Positions 1 to 10,372 are shown, numbered from the stretch's first letter. The stretch: DNA of 64,000 nt from Prevotella melaninogenica (GCF_018128065.1 NZ_CP072360.1:1306501-1370500), one strand, 5' to 3'. The notes: generated by a model from the letters alone, not told the origin. A program made the numbers and translations.

Positions 1-663
1 CTCCTCAAGAAGATAGAAAACCAACAGGCTTTAATGTTACTTTTTAACAATGGAAACCATCCCGAAGTAAAGACAGAAAAGAACATTGCACGGTTGGAAG
101 ATTATCGTACTAAAATTCGCAAACTTGATGGCGAGATTGTTAACGACATAGCACCTATGTTACGAGGATGGGAGGGGCAGGCTTCACGTATATATTTTAG
201 CACGATAAATACCTTCCTTCCTGAACAGTATCGATTCAGTGTCCGTTCACAACATCCTGCCCTTGATATTACAAATGCCTTCCTCAACTATGGATATGGT
301 ATTCTCTACGGACGTATTGAAGGGGCACTTATAAAAGCAGGAGTTGACCCGTATATCGGTATACTACACCGTGATGATTACAATCGTCCTGTACTTGTCT
401 ATGATATCATTGAGATGTATCGTATATGGGTTGATTATGTGGTTTATACACTTCTTGCACAAAACGTGATTACGGAAGAATTCTATTCTGTCCGCGAAGA
501 CGGCTCTTACTGGCTTGAGGCATTAGGACGACGTGTACTCATACAATCACTCAATGACTATATGGACGAAGTAATAACCCAAAAAGGAGTAACGAGATCT
601 CGCCTTACAATGCTCTCGCTTTATGTTCAATCACTTGCTCAAAAGTTTAAGGAAGAACTATAA
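1..663 (+). CDS. cas1: CRISPR-associated endonuclease Cas1, C-terminal part
   Basis: The reading frame is open from the first base, so the N-terminus lies outside the window. The visible 220 residues are the alpha-helical catalytic half of Cas1, the integrase that with Cas2 inserts new spacers. Family signatures are visible: an EGAL helix with the catalytic Glu, the GVDPYIGILHRDD segment with the catalytic His, and the VYDIIEMYR helix with the acidic residue. Whether the missing N-terminus carries a reverse transcriptase or Cas6 fusion, as in many Bacteroidota type III loci, cannot be seen. The gene ends naturally at KFKEEL, and ICE sequence begins within about 50 bp. Its usual partners lie 53 kb away at 53965-57521. 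Confidence 0.92.
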   Translation, partial: LLKKIENQQALMLLFNNGNHPEVKTEKNIARLEDYRTKIRKLDGEIVNDIAPMLRGWEGQASRIYFSTINTFLPEQYRFSVRSQHPALDITNAFLNYGYGILYGRIEGALIKAGVDPYIGILHRDDYNRPVLVYDIIEMYRIWVDYVVYTLLAQNVITEEFYSVREDGSYWLEALGRRVLIQSLNDYMDEVITQKGVTRSRLTMLSLYVQSLAQKFKEEL

Positions 664-1099
664 AAAGCAAAAGCTATGAAAATAAATATTTCAACTTAGC
701 CCAGCATATACCTTATACTTTCATTACATTTTTACCCAAAAATCTATCCCCAAGGTTCAAGAAAAGGCGAAATAGCGTGAATGATTTGTGAGTCAGTCGG
801 TTCTGATTTTTAAGCCTTTCGGAGCAAAACCTCGAAAAGACGGGGTTATACCAATTTCGGACAGAGCAACGTTACCAAAACATTACCACCTCCTTTGCAA
901 GTGAGGATTGGGAAAAGCGGTAACGAACAGCACAAAATCCGACCTGAACTTCGGGGATTACCTCCTGCAAAGGTACGTCGATGAAAAGAAACAGGCAAAT
1001 AAATTGCGGATTGTTTCTTTACCATTGAACGACAATGTTTTGCATAGCAACAAATAACCTGACAATGAATAGTTTTGTAAACCGTAAAAAGTCAGAGTT
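664..1099. other. Junction and ICE left-end region, no gene
   Basis: No convincing gene lies in these 436 bases. The first 40-50 bases are AT-rich like the flank. From about 720 onward the sequence is GC-richer and holds short repeated elements that could be arm-type integrase sites: GTTACC at 871, ATTACC near 883 and GGTAAC near 920. The segment CACCTCCTTTGCAAGTGAGG (about 887-906) has CCTC/GAGG arms around TTTGCAA. At 967-976 lies GCAAAGGTAC, the reverse complement of the GTAnnTTTGC core known for CTnDOT. These are visible motifs; their function is inferred. Confidence 0.5.
706..714 (+). repeat. Candidate left attachment-site repeat (attL)
   Basis: The nine bases ATATACCTT recur at 53803-53811, just before chromosomal CRISPR sequence resumes. 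The copy here is 43 bases past the cas1 stop and about 385 bases before the integrase start. Similarity continues weakly (ATACTTTC versus TATCTTTGC). A shared 9-mer in two AT-rich windows of a few hundred bases can arise by chance, so the exact boundary is tentative. Confidence 0.35.
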
Positions 1100-2335
1100 A
1101 TGCGTAGTACGTTTAAGGTTCTGTTCTACCTCAAAAAGAACGCTCCCAAGAAGAACGGTTCCGTTCCCGTGATGTGTCGTATCACCATTGACGGCACCAT
1201 TGCCCAGTTCAGTTGCAAATGCGATATCCATCCTGATTTGTGGGACATCAAGAGCAATAGAGCTTCGGGAAAAAGTGCCGTTGCGTTGGAAACCAACCGT
1301 TTCTTGGACAAGATACGTGTCGGCATCAATGCCAAATACAAGGAGATAGCCGAGCGGGATAACTATGTCACTGCCGAGAAAGTGAAGAATGCTTTCTTGG
1401 GCTTGGAAATGCGGCATGAAACCTTGCTGAAAGTCTTTGCCCAGCACAATGAGGACTTTTTCAAACAGGTAGATGCGGGCTTGCGAAGCCCATCCACCTA
1501 CCACAAGTATTGCACGGTCTATAAACATTTGGAGGAGTTCATCAAGACCCGCTACCGTGTCAGCGACATTGCACTGAAAGAACTCACTCCGGCTTTCATT
1601 ACTGATTTCGACATCTTCCTGCGTACCGAAAAGCAATGTTCCCACAATACAGTATGGATTTATATGATGCCTTTGCGTCGTATGATTACCATTGCCCAGA
1701 ACCACGGATGGATAGTTCGTGACCCGTTCGTGGATTACAGCATATCCGCCGAGAGTACCGACAGGGACTATCTGACCAAGGATGAAATCCGCAGGCTGTT
1801 GGATTTGAAATTCAGGCGTAAATCAATGGAACTTGCTCGGGATTTGTATGTTTTCTGTTGCTTTACAGGCTTGTCCTTTACCGATATGAAGAACCTGACC
1901 AAGGACAACCTTCAGACTTCCTTTGACGGGAAACTCTGGATTATGACCAAGCGACAAAAGACGGGTGTGGAGTCCAATATCATGCTTTTGGATATTCCGA
2001 AGCAGATTATCGAGAAGTACGATGGCACGGCGAAGGAGGATTACCTCCTGCCCGTTCCGCAGTATATTACCGCCTGCAAGAACATCAAGAAAATCATCGG
2101 ACTCTGCGGTATCGGAAAAGAGATTACGTGGCATACCAGCCGCCATACTATGGCGACGGAAATCTGTCTGACCAACGGCGTTCCCATCGAAACCCTTTCC
2201 AAGATGCTCGGACATACGAACATCCGCACCACGCAGATTTACGCCAAAATCACCCACGAAAAGGAAAGTCGGGACATGGCGGCACTTTCCGACAAACTGA
2301 GTAAGATAGAGCAGTTCAATGGTATCACTATATAA
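1100..2335 (+). CDS. int: Tyrosine recombinase (IntDOT-like integrase)
   Basis: A 411-residue site-specific recombinase that should integrate and excise the ICE. The N-terminus (about 1-95) is an arm-binding domain, the middle (about 105-205) a SAM-like core-binding domain, the rest catalytic. Visible catalytic residues are Lys287, His345, Arg348 (HTSRH), His372 (LGHT) and the nucleophile Tyr381 (QIYAKI). The position of the usual first Arg is Ser259 (TGLSFTDM), the substitution known for IntDOT of CTnDOT, and the length equals IntDOT. It is the first gene of the element and reads inward. A short gene follows 14 bases later. Confidence 0.95.
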   Translation: MRSTFKVLFYLKKNAPKKNGSVPVMCRITIDGTIAQFSCKCDIHPDLWDIKSNRASGKSAVALETNRFLDKIRVGINAKYKEIAERDNYVTAEKVKNAFLGLEMRHETLLKVFAQHNEDFFKQVDAGLRSPSTYHKYCTVYKHLEEFIKTRYRVSDIALKELTPAFITDFDIFLRTEKQCSHNTVWIYMMPLRRMITIAQNHGWIVRDPFVDYSISAESTDRDYLTKDEIRRLLDLKFRRKSMELARDLYVFCCFTGLSFTDMKNLTKDNLQTSFDGKLWIMTKRQKTGVESNIMLLDIPKQIIEKYDGTAKEDYLLPVPQYITACKNIKKIIGLCGIGKEITWHTSRHTMATEICLTNGVPIETLSKMLGHTNIRTTQIYAKITHEKESRDMAALSDKLSKIEQFNGITI

Positions 2336-2349
2336 AAGGAGGACGAACG

Positions 2350-2709
2350 ATGAAAAGAGAAATCATAACCATTGGAGAGAATGGAAAGGTACATATCCCG
2401 ACAGCTCCCGTTTGGATGTCGGCTTGCGAAATAGCCTCCTTGTTCGGAGTATTCTCCGGTAAGGTAAACAGTCACATCAAATCTGTCTTCAAAGAGGGCT
2501 TGCTCAGAGAAGATGAGGCGATGCAAACCCTATTGTTCAAGGGCGGTGCGGTGGATTTATACAACATTGAGATGATAATGATGCTGTCATTTCGTTTTGC
2601 CTCTCCTCACGCCCAACTCTTCCGCAAATGGGCTATCAGGAAACTTACCCAAAAGAAATCTACCACTCCGCTACTTGTATGTTACAACAAAGATGGATGG
2701 TATAGTTAA
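2350..2709 (+). CDS. Small conserved ICE protein, RhuM-like N-terminal type
   Basis: A 119-residue protein 14 bases after the integrase stop and preceded by AGGAGG-like sequence, so probably cotranscribed with int. The N-terminus contains a winged-helix-like segment (VWMSACEIASLFGVFSGKVNSHIKSV in part), and the body resembles the DNA-binding start of RhuM/Fic-associated proteins, with the typical features of a target-recognition or regulatory domain. No catalytic motif is visible. A role in recombination control is inferred from position only. A strong bidirectional terminator follows. Confidence 0.7.
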   Translation: MKREIITIGENGKVHIPTAPVWMSACEIASLFGVFSGKVNSHIKSVFKEGLLREDEAMQTLLFKGGAVDLYNIEMIMMLSFRFASPHAQLFRKWAIRKLTQKKSTTPLLVCYNKDGWYS

Positions 2710-2716
2710 ATATGAG

Positions 2717-2752
2717 AACAGGCAGTAAGAAGCTCTTTTCTTACTGCCTGTT
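2717..2752. terminator. Bidirectional terminator hairpin
   Basis: A perfect 15-bp inverted repeat, AACAGGCAGTAAGAA with TTCTTACTGCCTGTT, with a six-base loop, between the convergent int operon and the leftward HTH gene. T-rich sequence follows on the plus strand. Confidence 0.8.
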
Positions 2753-2757
2753 TCTTG

Positions 2758-3060
2758 TCAAGGCTTCTCAAACCGAGGACGGTAATTCTCCTGCAACAGC
2801 TTTTCCACATCTTCTTCCCGGTAGAGTACCTTTCCGCCTAACTTGATAAAGGAGATTCTTCCCATGTTGCGATAATCCTGCAACGTGCGCCGGTTGATAT
2901 GCAACAAGCGGGACAGCTCATCGTCCGTCAGATAGCGATGCCCGTTAAGCAGAGGTCTGTTCTTTTTCCGCAGGACATCTATTCCCTTTATCATGCGGTC
3001 GCTCGCGTTGAGAAAGTGCGCAATCTCTTCGTTGTTCTTGGTCTTTACATCGTTGTCCAT
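2758..3060 (-). CDS. Helix-turn-helix DNA-binding protein (excisionase/MerR-like)
   Basis: A 100-residue protein with a C-terminal HTH_17-type domain (about 42-92): LTDDELSRLLHINRRTLQDYRNMG followed in the family by a wing (KLGGKVLYREEDVEKLL). Such small proteins in CTnDOT-type elements (Xis2c/Xis2d class) act as excision factors and regulators; that role is inferred here. It lies 37 bases after a similar HTH gene on the same strand. The region before its start shows the leader motif CACCACTAAATCC found before several ICE genes. Confidence 0.8.
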   Translation of the reverse strand: MDNDVKTKNNEEIAHFLNASDRMIKGIDVLRKKNRPLLNGHRYLTDDELSRLLHINRRTLQDYRNMGRISFIKLGGKVLYREEDVEKLLQENYRPRFEKP

Positions 3061-3097
3061 ATTTTACATCGGATTTAGTGGTGATACTATTCATTGG

Positions 3098-3376
3098 TCA
3101 TAAAGCGGAGGATTGTTCGAGCAATTTCCCGACATCCTCCGGCTTGTAGAACATCTTATACCCTATTTGCGTATAGGGCAGCATCCGGTTGCTGCGGTAA
3201 GTTTGCAGGGTACGCAAACTGATGTTCAGGATTTGGCAGACATCCTGATTGTCCAGCCACCTGCCCATACGCTTTTCGTCACACTCCCGACACAGGGCAT
3301 CGACTTTGGCGGTCAAAATGCGGAAACACTCCATCATGGCTTCATACGTTTTCTTCTCGATTGTTATTACTTCCAT
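3098..3376 (-). CDS. Helix-turn-helix DNA-binding protein (excisionase/MerR-like)
   Basis: A 92-residue HTH_17-type protein. An N-terminal helix rich in charged residues precedes the DNA-binding part (WLDNQDVCQILNISLRTLQ, about 40-60) and the wing (IGYKMFYKPEDVGKLL). It is first of a leftward pair with the gene at 2758. Its promoter region at 3408-3471 holds a TACATTTG -7 box and one of four copies of the ICE operator. A divergent HTH pair starts at 3598, so the two pairs share a 221-base control region. Confidence 0.82.
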   Translation of the reverse strand: MEVITIEKKTYEAMMECFRILTAKVDALCRECDEKRMGRWLDNQDVCQILNISLRTLQTYRSNRMLPYTQIGYKMFYKPEDVGKLLEQSSAL

Positions 3377-3407
3377 ATTTCTGTTCGTTTTAAGATTACA
3401 CTTTGTG

Positions 3408-3471
3408 CAAATGTACTTACGGAGTAAGTATTCAAAAGCAGCTTTTCCCTTACTGCGTACTTGTGGCTTCG
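3408..3471 (-). promoter_or_regulatory. Promoter with operator copy 1 of the ICE regulon
   Basis: On the minus strand the -7 box TACATTTG (3408-3415) faces the HTH pair at 3376-2758. Exactly 36 bases upstream of it sits the conserved 20-mer (plus strand ACTGCGTACTTGTGGCTTCG, 3452-3471). The same pair of elements with the same spacing occurs at 13971-14034, 32681-32744 and 36247-36309. An activator site is inferred from the upstream position. Confidence 0.65.
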
Positions 3472-3597
3472 ATATGGATACTTTTGTCGTATGGCTTTTG
3501 GAATCATACAGAAAAATCTCTATTCAGTACATATTTAGCATACAATCCGGACGATTTTAACTCCCGAACTTTGCAGCATAATCAAATTCAAAGCGTC

Positions 3598-3951
3598 ATG
3601 GATGTCATAACAATCGAAAGTAAAGCCTACCACGAACTGATGGGCAAGATAGAGAAAATCCTCCGTTATGTAGAGAAAGAGGAAAAGGCAAAGATAGAGT
3701 ACGAAAACCGCCTTGTTACCAACGATGAGTTAGCCGAGATCCTCGGTATCAGCAAGCGTACCCTTCAGCGTATGCGCAGTACGGACAGAATCAGCTACAA
3801 GATGATTTATGGGCGTTGCTACTACGACCTGCATGACATCGAGAAGGCGATACGCAACAAGAGCCTGTACTGCAATCCTCAGAACCTGAAAGAGCTACGG
3901 CATAACTTCGAACTTAAAAGCAGGAGGGTAAAGAATGGAACTATTAGATAG
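3598..3951 (+). CDS. Helix-turn-helix DNA-binding protein (excisionase/MerR-like)
   Basis: The frame is open further upstream, but ATG at 3598 gives the family-typical start (MDVITIESKAYHEL), matching the start of the gene at 3376 (MEVITIEKKTYEAM), so I chose it; the product is 117 residues. A coiled helix precedes the HTH (VTNDELAEILGISKRTLQR, about 41-59), followed by a wing (IYGRCYYDLHDIEKAI). The stop overlaps the next HTH gene by 17 bases, suggesting translational coupling. The regulator/excision-factor role is inferred. Confidence 0.8.
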   Translation: MDVITIESKAYHELMGKIEKILRYVEKEEKAKIEYENRLVTNDELAEILGISKRTLQRMRSTDRISYKMIYGRCYYDLHDIEKAIRNKSLYCNPQNLKELRHNFELKSRRVKNGTIR

Positions 3952-4255
3952 AGAGACCTTCCTTGAATGGATGGAACGCATCATGAAGCGTTTTGATGAG
4001 TTGAAACAGACGGCTCCCGACATCCCCCAACGTCCGATGATAGATGGAGAACCGCTGCTGGATAACCAAGAGGTCTGTCTGATGCTCCAAATCAGCAAGC
4101 GCACCTTGCAACGTTATCGGGCATCGGGTACACTTCCTTTCCACATCGTTTACCACAAGACGTGGTATTTGGAATCGGAAATCCTTGCCTTTATGCAAAC
4201 CCACTTTACGGAGAACCTCAAACGCAAGAGGAAGAGAGTGCCCAAAGACACGTAA
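3935..4255 (+). CDS. Helix-turn-helix DNA-binding protein (excisionase/MerR-like)
   Basis: A 106-residue HTH_17-type protein with the DNA-binding segment LLDNQEVCLMLQISKRTLQR (about 40-59), a wing (VYHKTWYLESEILAFM) and a basic tail (KRKRKRVPK). It overlaps the preceding HTH gene. Together with the leftward pair it makes four related small DNA-binding proteins within 1.5 kb, a common arrangement in this ICE family. It ends just before a bidirectional terminator facing the methylase-helicase gene. Confidence 0.82.
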   Translation: MELLDRETFLEWMERIMKRFDELKQTAPDIPQRPMIDGEPLLDNQEVCLMLQISKRTLQRYRASGTLPFHIVYHKTWYLESEILAFMQTHFTENLKRKRKRVPKDT

Positions 4256-4272
4256 TTTTGGATTGATCGCAA

Positions 4273-4320
4273 CAGCAAAGCTCCCGTTTTGTCGTAATGA
4301 CAAGTCGGGGGCTGCTGCTT
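4273..4320. terminator. Bidirectional terminator between convergent genes
   Basis: The stem AGCTCCCG/CGGGGGCT encloses an inner TTGTC/GACAA hairpin, in the 75-base gap between the rightward HTH gene and the leftward methylase-helicase gene. Confidence 0.6.
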
Positions 4321-4330
4321 GAATTACAGA

Positions 4331-7300
4331 TTACATTTTCGGTCTGACGATAAACACCTTTTCTGTCAGAGACGGCGGTAGTCCGTCCATTGCGGGCTGT
4401 GTAGCAGAGCTACTCTGCCCATTGCTTTCCAACGGTCTGTCGGTTTGAGCCACGGAGGTGCTGACGGAGGAGGCGGCGACAGTTGGCTCAATCGGACGTG
4501 ACCGTTCCATTTCTTCCCTCGCTCTTTCGCCATCCTGCATCATTTCCACTTCCTCTTGCGTACTCTCCGACTGCTCAATGGGCTTTAGAGAGAGCTGTAT
4601 TTTTCGGTCAAGGGCAGCAAGTTCCGTTTTGAGGTCTTTGAGCTGCTCTTCCTTCTTCCAAGATCCGTTCACGACCTCTTGCAAAACAGGAATATCCTTG
4701 GCTATCTTTTCCGTGTCCGCCTTAAACTTCTCAATCAAGCCGGGTATCTTCTCCAAGGCGTTCAGGAAATTCATACTGGCGAGTTGCGGGTCTGCCGCAA
4801 TCCTACCATTGTTGTAACTGTACTTCATTCCGCTTTCTCCCATAACGAAGAACTTGTTCTGCGAAAGGTCGAAAAGGTCTTTGGAGGAGGACTCCGTCTT
4901 GACCACAAGATTAAATCCGTAGAGTGTTCCGATATTGAAATACTCTCCCCGTGTGCAGGCTTTCTCGTTGATTTCCGCAAGCTTGGCGGCAATGCGTTTC
5001 GGGTCGCTTCCTTCCACCCCTTTGAGTGTTATCGGGTTGAGGATATTGCCCTCCTTATCCTTCTGTACACGACTTTGGTACAAGTCCCAGTCGCTTTGGA
5101 AACGGGCTATCAATTCCTTGTTTCCGTCCACCGTTCTCATAACTTCGTCCAATCGGCTTCGGGAGGATGATTTACTGCGTATGAACGCCTGCCGTTCGCT
5201 GTCCAAGCCGGCAATCTTCTTTTCCAATTTTGCCTTTTCCAGCAAGTCGGTATTGCCCGAGAGGATGGCGACATATTCGGAAAAGTTCATTCCCGACTTC
5301 TCGTCCATACTTCCCTCATCAATGGTACGGCTACCCATACGGTTGTTTTTAAGCTGTTCGATGAAGAGTTGCTTGTTGTGCAACAAGTTGAATTTATAGC
5401 TGTCAAGCGACTTCTCCACGGCGTAGATGATGACATCCACCTTATTGTCCGCATGAAATTTGGCGACCTCGTTCCCCTTACGCACGGCTCTTCCGTCCCT
5501 CTGCTCCAAGTCGGAAGGACGCCACGGTGTGTCCAAATGATGGATGGCAACGGCACGCTTCTGGGCATTCACGCCCGTGCCGAGCATAGAAGTGGAACCG
5601 AACAATACACGGATTGAGCCTTCATTCATCCCTGCAATGAGCGTCTTTCGAGCCTTGTCGGTCTTGGCTTCCTGAATGAAGCGTATCTCCTGAGCGGGAA
5701 TGCCGTGGTCTTCCACCAATTTGCGTTTGATTTCGCTGTAGGGATTCCACTCGCCCGGCTTGTATGTGCCGAGGTCACTGAACACAAACTGCGTTCCTTT
5801 CTGCTCATTGAACTTGCGGTAGTACTCCGCAATCTTGGCGGCACAGTGGGAAGCCTTGTTGTCCACATGATCTCCGTACCTGTTCGGGTCGATGAGCCTC
5901 AAATCCAAGCTCATCTTCCTCGCCATATCTGTGGCAATGAGCATCTTGGCTTTCTCCTCCCGTTCGGAGAGCGGTGCGCGGCCGAGCAATTCCGCATTAC
6001 CTGTCTTGGCAAACTCCACCAACTTGGCGATAAACTCCTCCTGTTCGGGTGTGGGCGGTATGTTGTGCATAATCTCCCGTTTCTCCGGTCGGTCGATGCC
6101 GATGTCCTGCGCTGTCCGGTAATCAGTGATTTGAGCGTAGAACGCTGCCAACTCCGGCACTTTGATAAAATAGCGGAAACGCTCTTTCTGCACGATTTCG
6201 TTGGTGACGGAGAACTCATAGTCCACCGACTTCTTGGCGAAGATGGCAGCCCACGCGTCAAAGGTCTTGATGTTCTGTGCTTCGAGGGCTTGGGGACGCA
6301 AATACTTGAACAGCAGGTACAACTCCGTAAGTGAGTTCGATATGGTCGTCCCCGAAAGGAAGGTTGCTCCCAAGTCTTTCCCCGTCCTTTCCTGAATGGT
6401 TCGTATGGCAAAGAGCATATTCAAGGCTCTTTGGCTGCCCTCGCTGTTACCCAACCCTGCCACACGGTCGTGGCGGGTGTTGAACATCAGATTTTTGAAC
6501 GTATGCGACTCGTCCACGAAAAGGTGGTCTATACCCATTGTCTTGAAATCCACTATATCGTCCTTGCGGTTCTCTATCTTGAACTTGATTTCATCCAGCT
6601 TCGCCTGTAAATTCATCTGCCGCTTGACAAGCCCTTTCTCCATCGCACGGGAGATGCTGCGTCCCTGCTGACGCAAAACCTCCAAGTTCTCTTCCACGCT
6701 GTCCAGCTCGCCCTGAAGGATTTTCTGCTGTATCTCGTCCGACTGCGGTATCATGCCGAACTGGTCGTGCGTGAGGACAATGCAGTCCCAGTTGTTGTTC
6801 TTGATGTCGTGGAAAATCCGTTGTCGCTTGTCGGGCGTGAAGTCGTTCTTGCCCGGATAGAGCAGTTTCGCATTCGGGTAAGCCGTTTGGAAGGTCTGTG
6901 CTATCTCCTGCACGTTGGCTTTGAGAGCGAGTATCATCGGCTTGTTTGCCAAGCCGAGCCGCTTCATCTCATAAGCTGCGGTACACATGATAAGCGTCTT
7001 TCCTGCTCCCACCTGATGATCGCAGATACCTCCCCCGTTGAGTTTGAGCATCCAAACGGCATCTTTTTGGCTGCCGTACAAACTCTCGATGCCCAAGCCT
7101 TTCAGATTGAGGTCAGGGAATGTCTGATGGGAACCATCATACTGAGGACGCACAAAACAGTTAAAGGTATTGTTGTAGAGTTTTTCCAATCGCTCCTTGA
7201 ACTCATCGCTCTGCTCGTTCAGCCAATCGGTGAAGCCGTTTCGGATCTCGTCGATTTTAGCGTTTGCCATCTGTATGGCTTCGGTATCCCGAACCTTGAC

Positions 7301-9817
7301 CTCCTTGTCGCCGACCATGATTTTCTTGGTGATGTCGGGCGTTGTATTCAGCAAGGCGTGCTTCATCAGGGCAATGCCGTCGTAGCGACGATGTTGCCCC
7401 CGTACACAGAACCTGTCCCAGATATTGGCATTGTGCATCCGTGCCTCCACGGAGTATTCGTCCGCACTTGAATTGTAGCGTACCGTCACTTCCGTGTCGA
7501 AGAGGTGCGAGGCATAGTCTGAGTAGAGATTTACGGGAATCCATCGCTCCCCGAAGTTGAAATCCAAGTCCACGAAAGGTATCGGTTCGGGGATGGCATC
7601 TTTCAGCGCCTGCAAGGAGGCTTGCGCCCTTGTGTCTTCCGGATGCTCCAAAAGGTATTGTTCGATACGCTCCGATGCGGCGACCACATTGCCCGATATG
7701 AATTTCTCGGCAATTTCATACTCTCCCTCCAAGGGATTGTAGTAAATCCTGCCGTGCAATTCGGAGAGCATCTCCTCTTCGGAACTTTCGGGAAGCAAAG
7801 AGAGCATATACTCGGTGTCCACCGCTCCGAATTTATTGAGTGAAGCCGAGAGCGCCTCTTGGGCATTGCCCACCTCTGTCACTTCGTGCAGGCTGAAGGA
7901 AACGGGCTGATGGAAAATATCGGCTTTGAGCGTTTCTTTATCCACCTTCCGTTCCAAGAAGAGGATTTCCCTGCCACCGGCATCCATCAGGATCTGCTCG
8001 TGGTTCTTGCGGTCGTTCAAATGTCCGTACTGCCGCACGAAACGGTCGTACAGTTCATTGAGGTTCTGTCGTAGGGATTCATTCGCCACCTTGCGTTCCG
8101 CTTCATAATCATAGAGGGCGTGGTAGGCATCCCGCAGGTCTATGTAGAGCAACATTTTCTGTCGTTCTTGGGACGGGAGGTCTATGGGCTGGAACATGCG
8201 GTTGTCCTCCATATCACGGACAAGCATTCCGACCTGAAAGTCCGAAGCCAGCAAAGACCCCTCTTTGAGATGTTCGTGCCATACTCCCTCATAGGAACGC
8301 TGCTGCATCCCTTTCTCCTTGTCCTGTTGCCACCACAGCTCGTTCGTGTCTTCCAGTCCGTGTGCCGTCTCATCGCTTTGTGAAACCTCGGAAAATGGGG
8401 GAGGTGAAGCGACAGGCTTCTGTTTTGTGGCAGCTTTACGTTTGGGCTTTTCTTCCGGGATAACATTGCCGAAAAGGTCGAGCAGTTGTACCTGTGGTGT
8501 GACACTGCTTCGGGCTTGCTCCACAGGCTGTTCCTCTCTCGGCTGCACCACCTTTTGGTGCGGTTGTTCCTCTGTCGAAGCGGCTGGTGTAAGCGTTGGC
8601 TCTTCCTGCTTGACTTTGGGAGAAGCGGCAACTTTGGGCTGCTCCTGAATGGAGATATGCCTTTGGTACAACGCCATATCCAAGCGTTTGGCTAAATCCG
8701 CCAGCAGGATTTTTCCCATATCGGTGGCGATGCCTTCCGCTCCACCCTCGTGATGGAACAGGATGGCGGGCTTGCCGTAAGGGTCGGTGTCCTGCTTCCA
8801 TTCGGTATGTACGATTTGCGACATGCTTCGCAGATAGGTGTTGAACAGTACTCCGCTGGGGCGTTTCTCGCTCTTGATGAAACGCTTTTCCTCTTCGGTA
8901 AGACTTTTCTTATTGCTCTGCTTTTGCAGGACGATAAGGTCACTGCCCACTTCCGTCCCTGCATTTTCCGAGAAGAGATTATTAGGAAGGCGAACTGCCG
9001 AAATAAGGCGGGTATGGTTCATCAGCCACTCCCGTACCGGTTCATTCGTCGGGGCATTCATGACGCCTTGCGAGGTGATGAACGCCAACACGCCACCCTC
9101 ACGGAGCATATCAACGCCCTTGACGAAAAAGTAATTGTGCAGGGATGTGCGTGCGACCTTTCGGGCAGGTTCTGCCGTCTTGCTGAAAACAGGGTCGAAG
9201 ACGGCCACATCTCCGAAAGGGATGTTACTGCTGACCACATCGAAAGAACCGTTGAGCTTGGATTCGATTTCCTCGAAGCCTCGGATGCGTATCTTGTCTT
9301 CGGGATACAGGGCGGAGAGCATCTGTCCTGTGAGAATATCTTTTTCAAAACCGAAAGTCGTATGTCCTTCGGCTGCAATGCCGTCAAAAGAGCGGATGAA
9401 CTCGCCCATTCCCGCCGAAGGGTCGAGGATGCGTTGAGGGACGATGCCTGCCTCCCGTAAGGAAGCGGCAATCTCCCGTACTACGGGTGCAGGAGTATAG
9501 AAAGCGGTCATCACGGAATTTTTCAGGCTCTGCATATAGCTCTTGTATTGCGATTCGGAGGTGGTGTTATCCCGAATGGTGCGATGCAGTTCCATCACCA
9601 AGGGGAATAGCTCCAACTCCGACTTGTTCCATCGGGCAATGTCCTCCATCGTGTTGGCAGGAGAGAGGATACACTTCAATGCGCCGAAGCCCGTATAGGC
9701 TGCCAATATCGTGCGTTCTTCGGGTGTCGCCGTGCGTTGTTCCCGATGCAGGGCAAAGATGGTCTTGATGGCTTCTATGTTTGCCCTTAGATGCTCCTTC
9801 TTGTTATAACTTGCCAT
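4331..9817 (-). CDS. Giant N6-adenine DNA methylase/SNF2-type helicase protein
   Basis: A 1828-residue protein. The N-terminal third is a Rossmann methyltransferase: FYTPAPVV then DPSAGMGEF (about 132-140, AdoMet loop) and a SNIPFGD variant of the NPPF catalytic motif. After a proline/glutamate-rich linker (about 380-490) comes a superfamily 2 helicase: Walker [10 protein letters not shown] near 935, DESH box near 1100, and motif [12 protein letters not shown] near 1442. The C-terminus is coiled. Such proteins are standard in Bacteroidota ICEs and are thought to protect or process element DNA. It overlaps the DUF1896 gene by 14 bases, in one leftward operon with the topoisomerase. Confidence 0.93.
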   Translation of the reverse strand: MASYNKKEHLRANIEAIKTIFALHREQRTATPEERTILAAYTGFGALKCILSPANTMEDIARWNKSELELFPLVMELHRTIRDNTTSESQYKSYMQSLKNSVMTAFYTPAPVVREIAASLREAGIVPQRILDPSAGMGEFIRSFDGIAAEGHTTFGFEKDILTGQMLSALYPEDKIRIRGFEEIESKLNGSFDVVSSNIPFGDVAVFDPVFSKTAEPARKVARTSLHNYFFVKGVDMLREGGVLAFITSQGVMNAPTNEPVREWLMNHTRLISAVRLPNNLFSENAGTEVGSDLIVLQKQSNKKSLTEEEKRFIKSEKRPSGVLFNTYLRSMSQIVHTEWKQDTDPYGKPAILFHHEGGAEGIATDMGKILLADLAKRLDMALYQRHISIQEQPKVAASPKVKQEEPTLTPAASTEEQPHQKVVQPREEQPVEQARSSVTPQVQLLDLFGNVIPEEKPKRKAATKQKPVASPPPFSEVSQSDETAHGLEDTNELWWQQDKEKGMQQRSYEGVWHEHLKEGSLLASDFQVGMLVRDMEDNRMFQPIDLPSQERQKMLLYIDLRDAYHALYDYEAERKVANESLRQNLNELYDRFVRQYGHLNDRKNHEQILMDAGGREILFLERKVDKETLKADIFHQPVSFSLHEVTEVGNAQEALSASLNKFGAVDTEYMLSLLPESSEEEMLSELHGRIYYNPLEGEYEIAEKFISGNVVAASERIEQYLLEHPEDTRAQASLQALKDAIPEPIPFVDLDFNFGERWIPVNLYSDYASHLFDTEVTVRYNSSADEYSVEARMHNANIWDRFCVRGQHRRYDGIALMKHALLNTTPDITKKIMVGDKEVKVRDTEAIQMANAKIDEIRNGFTDWLNEQSDEFKERLEKLYNNTFNCFVRPQYDGSHQTFPDLNLKGLGIESLYGSQKDAVWMLKLNGGGICDHQVGAGKTLIMCTAAYEMKRLGLANKPMILALKANVQEIAQTFQTAYPNAKLLYPGKNDFTPDKRQRIFHDIKNNNWDCIVLTHDQFGMIPQSDEIQQKILQGELDSVEENLEVLRQQGRSISRAMEKGLVKRQMNLQAKLDEIKFKIENRKDDIVDFKTMGIDHLFVDESHTFKNLMFNTRHDRVAGLGNSEGSQRALNMLFAIRTIQERTGKDLGATFLSGTTISNSLTELYLLFKYLRPQALEAQNIKTFDAWAAIFAKKSVDYEFSVTNEIVQKERFRYFIKVPELAAFYAQITDYRTAQDIGIDRPEKREIMHNIPPTPEQEEFIAKLVEFAKTGNAELLGRAPLSEREEKAKMLIATDMARKMSLDLRLIDPNRYGDHVDNKASHCAAKIAEYYRKFNEQKGTQFVFSDLGTYKPGEWNPYSEIKRKLVEDHGIPAQEIRFIQEAKTDKARKTLIAGMNEGSIRVLFGSTSMLGTGVNAQKRAVAIHHLDTPWRPSDLEQRDGRAVRKGNEVAKFHADNKVDVIIYAVEKSLDSYKFNLLHNKQLFIEQLKNNRMGSRTIDEGSMDEKSGMNFSEYVAILSGNTDLLEKAKLEKKIAGLDSERQAFIRSKSSSRSRLDEVMRTVDGNKELIARFQSDWDLYQSRVQKDKEGNILNPITLKGVEGSDPKRIAAKLAEINEKACTRGEYFNIGTLYGFNLVVKTESSSKDLFDLSQNKFFVMGESGMKYSYNNGRIAADPQLASMNFLNALEKIPGLIEKFKADTEKIAKDIPVLQEVVNGSWKKEEQLKDLKTELAALDRKIQLSLKPIEQSESTQEEVEMMQDGERAREEMERSRPIEPTVAASSVSTSVAQTDRPLESNGQSSSATQPAMDGLPPSLTEKVFIVRPKM

Positions 9818-10235
9818 CCTCTTCGAGTTTTAGTTGGACAAAACCCGTAATCTCCGTATAGAGGGAGTTGTATTCGGGCATATAGGCGAACTCGTCCGAA
9901 ATCGGATACTTGGCAAAAACCTCTTCCAAGAGCGGGCGCAGACGGATGGCGGTCTCCCTGACAGCTTCAAGCGGCACTTCAGCAGAGAACTCGTTCCAAA
10001 GAACAGAGGAGATGGTATCATGGTGGGAAAAGTGCAAACCCGCATAGAGCGTCTTATTGGCAATGCCGATACATTCGGCTATGGGAAGACCGGTATCGAA
10101 GGCTTCGGCATAGGCTTCGGAAGCGGCTGCCGCACGCTCTTTGACGAAGGGAATGTCATCGGCTTTTTCGGGATGGCTTTCCCGAAGAAAAGAGAGCAGG
10201 GATAGCTCGTAATAGGAAAATCGAATGGCTGTCAT
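9804..10235 (-). CDS. DUF1896 family ICE protein
   Basis: A 143-residue protein starting at [17 protein letters not shown]; a longer open frame exists upstream but runs into an intergenic hairpin, so the internal ATG was chosen. The family is known only as small helical proteins encoded next to the large methylase-helicase in Bacteroidota conjugative elements. No catalytic residues are evident. The 14-base overlap with the downstream gene indicates translational coupling. The function is unknown. Confidence 0.8.
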   Translation of the reverse strand: MTAIRFSYYELSLLSFLRESHPEKADDIPFVKERAAAASEAYAEAFDTGLPIAECIGIANKTLYAGLHFSHHDTISSVLWNEFSAEVPLEAVRETAIRLRPLLEEVFAKYPISDEFAYMPEYNSLYTEITGFVQLKLEEDGKL

Positions 10236-10266
10236 ATCTGTAATTTTAATGGGTATATAATGCAAA

Positions 10267-10292
10267 GGCACTCGACGTCCCCGCCGAGTGCC
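10267..10292. promoter_or_regulatory. Intergenic hairpin between topB and DUF1896 gene
   Basis: GGCACTCG pairs with CGAGTGCC around a ten-base loop. It lies in the 137-base gap of a leftward operon and overlaps a plus-strand copy of the motif CCACCACTAAAATCC. It may act as an intra-operon attenuator or RNA-processing site; this is inference. Confidence 0.4.
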
Positions 10293-10372
10293 ACCACTAA
10301 AATCCGCAGTAAAAACAACAGGATTGTTTATGACCGCATCATTCAGTGGCAAAATTAGCAAATTACGGGGAT

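Noticed and set aside
1..663. cas1 truncated by the ICE
   Set aside because: The C-terminus looks complete; only the window edge cuts the gene.
967..976. GCAAAGGTAC as the ICE left boundary (reverse of the CTnDOT core)
   Set aside because: ICE-like sequence and possible integrase arm sites continue to its left to about 720, and no matching partner with the right orientation was seen at the right end. It remains an alternative.
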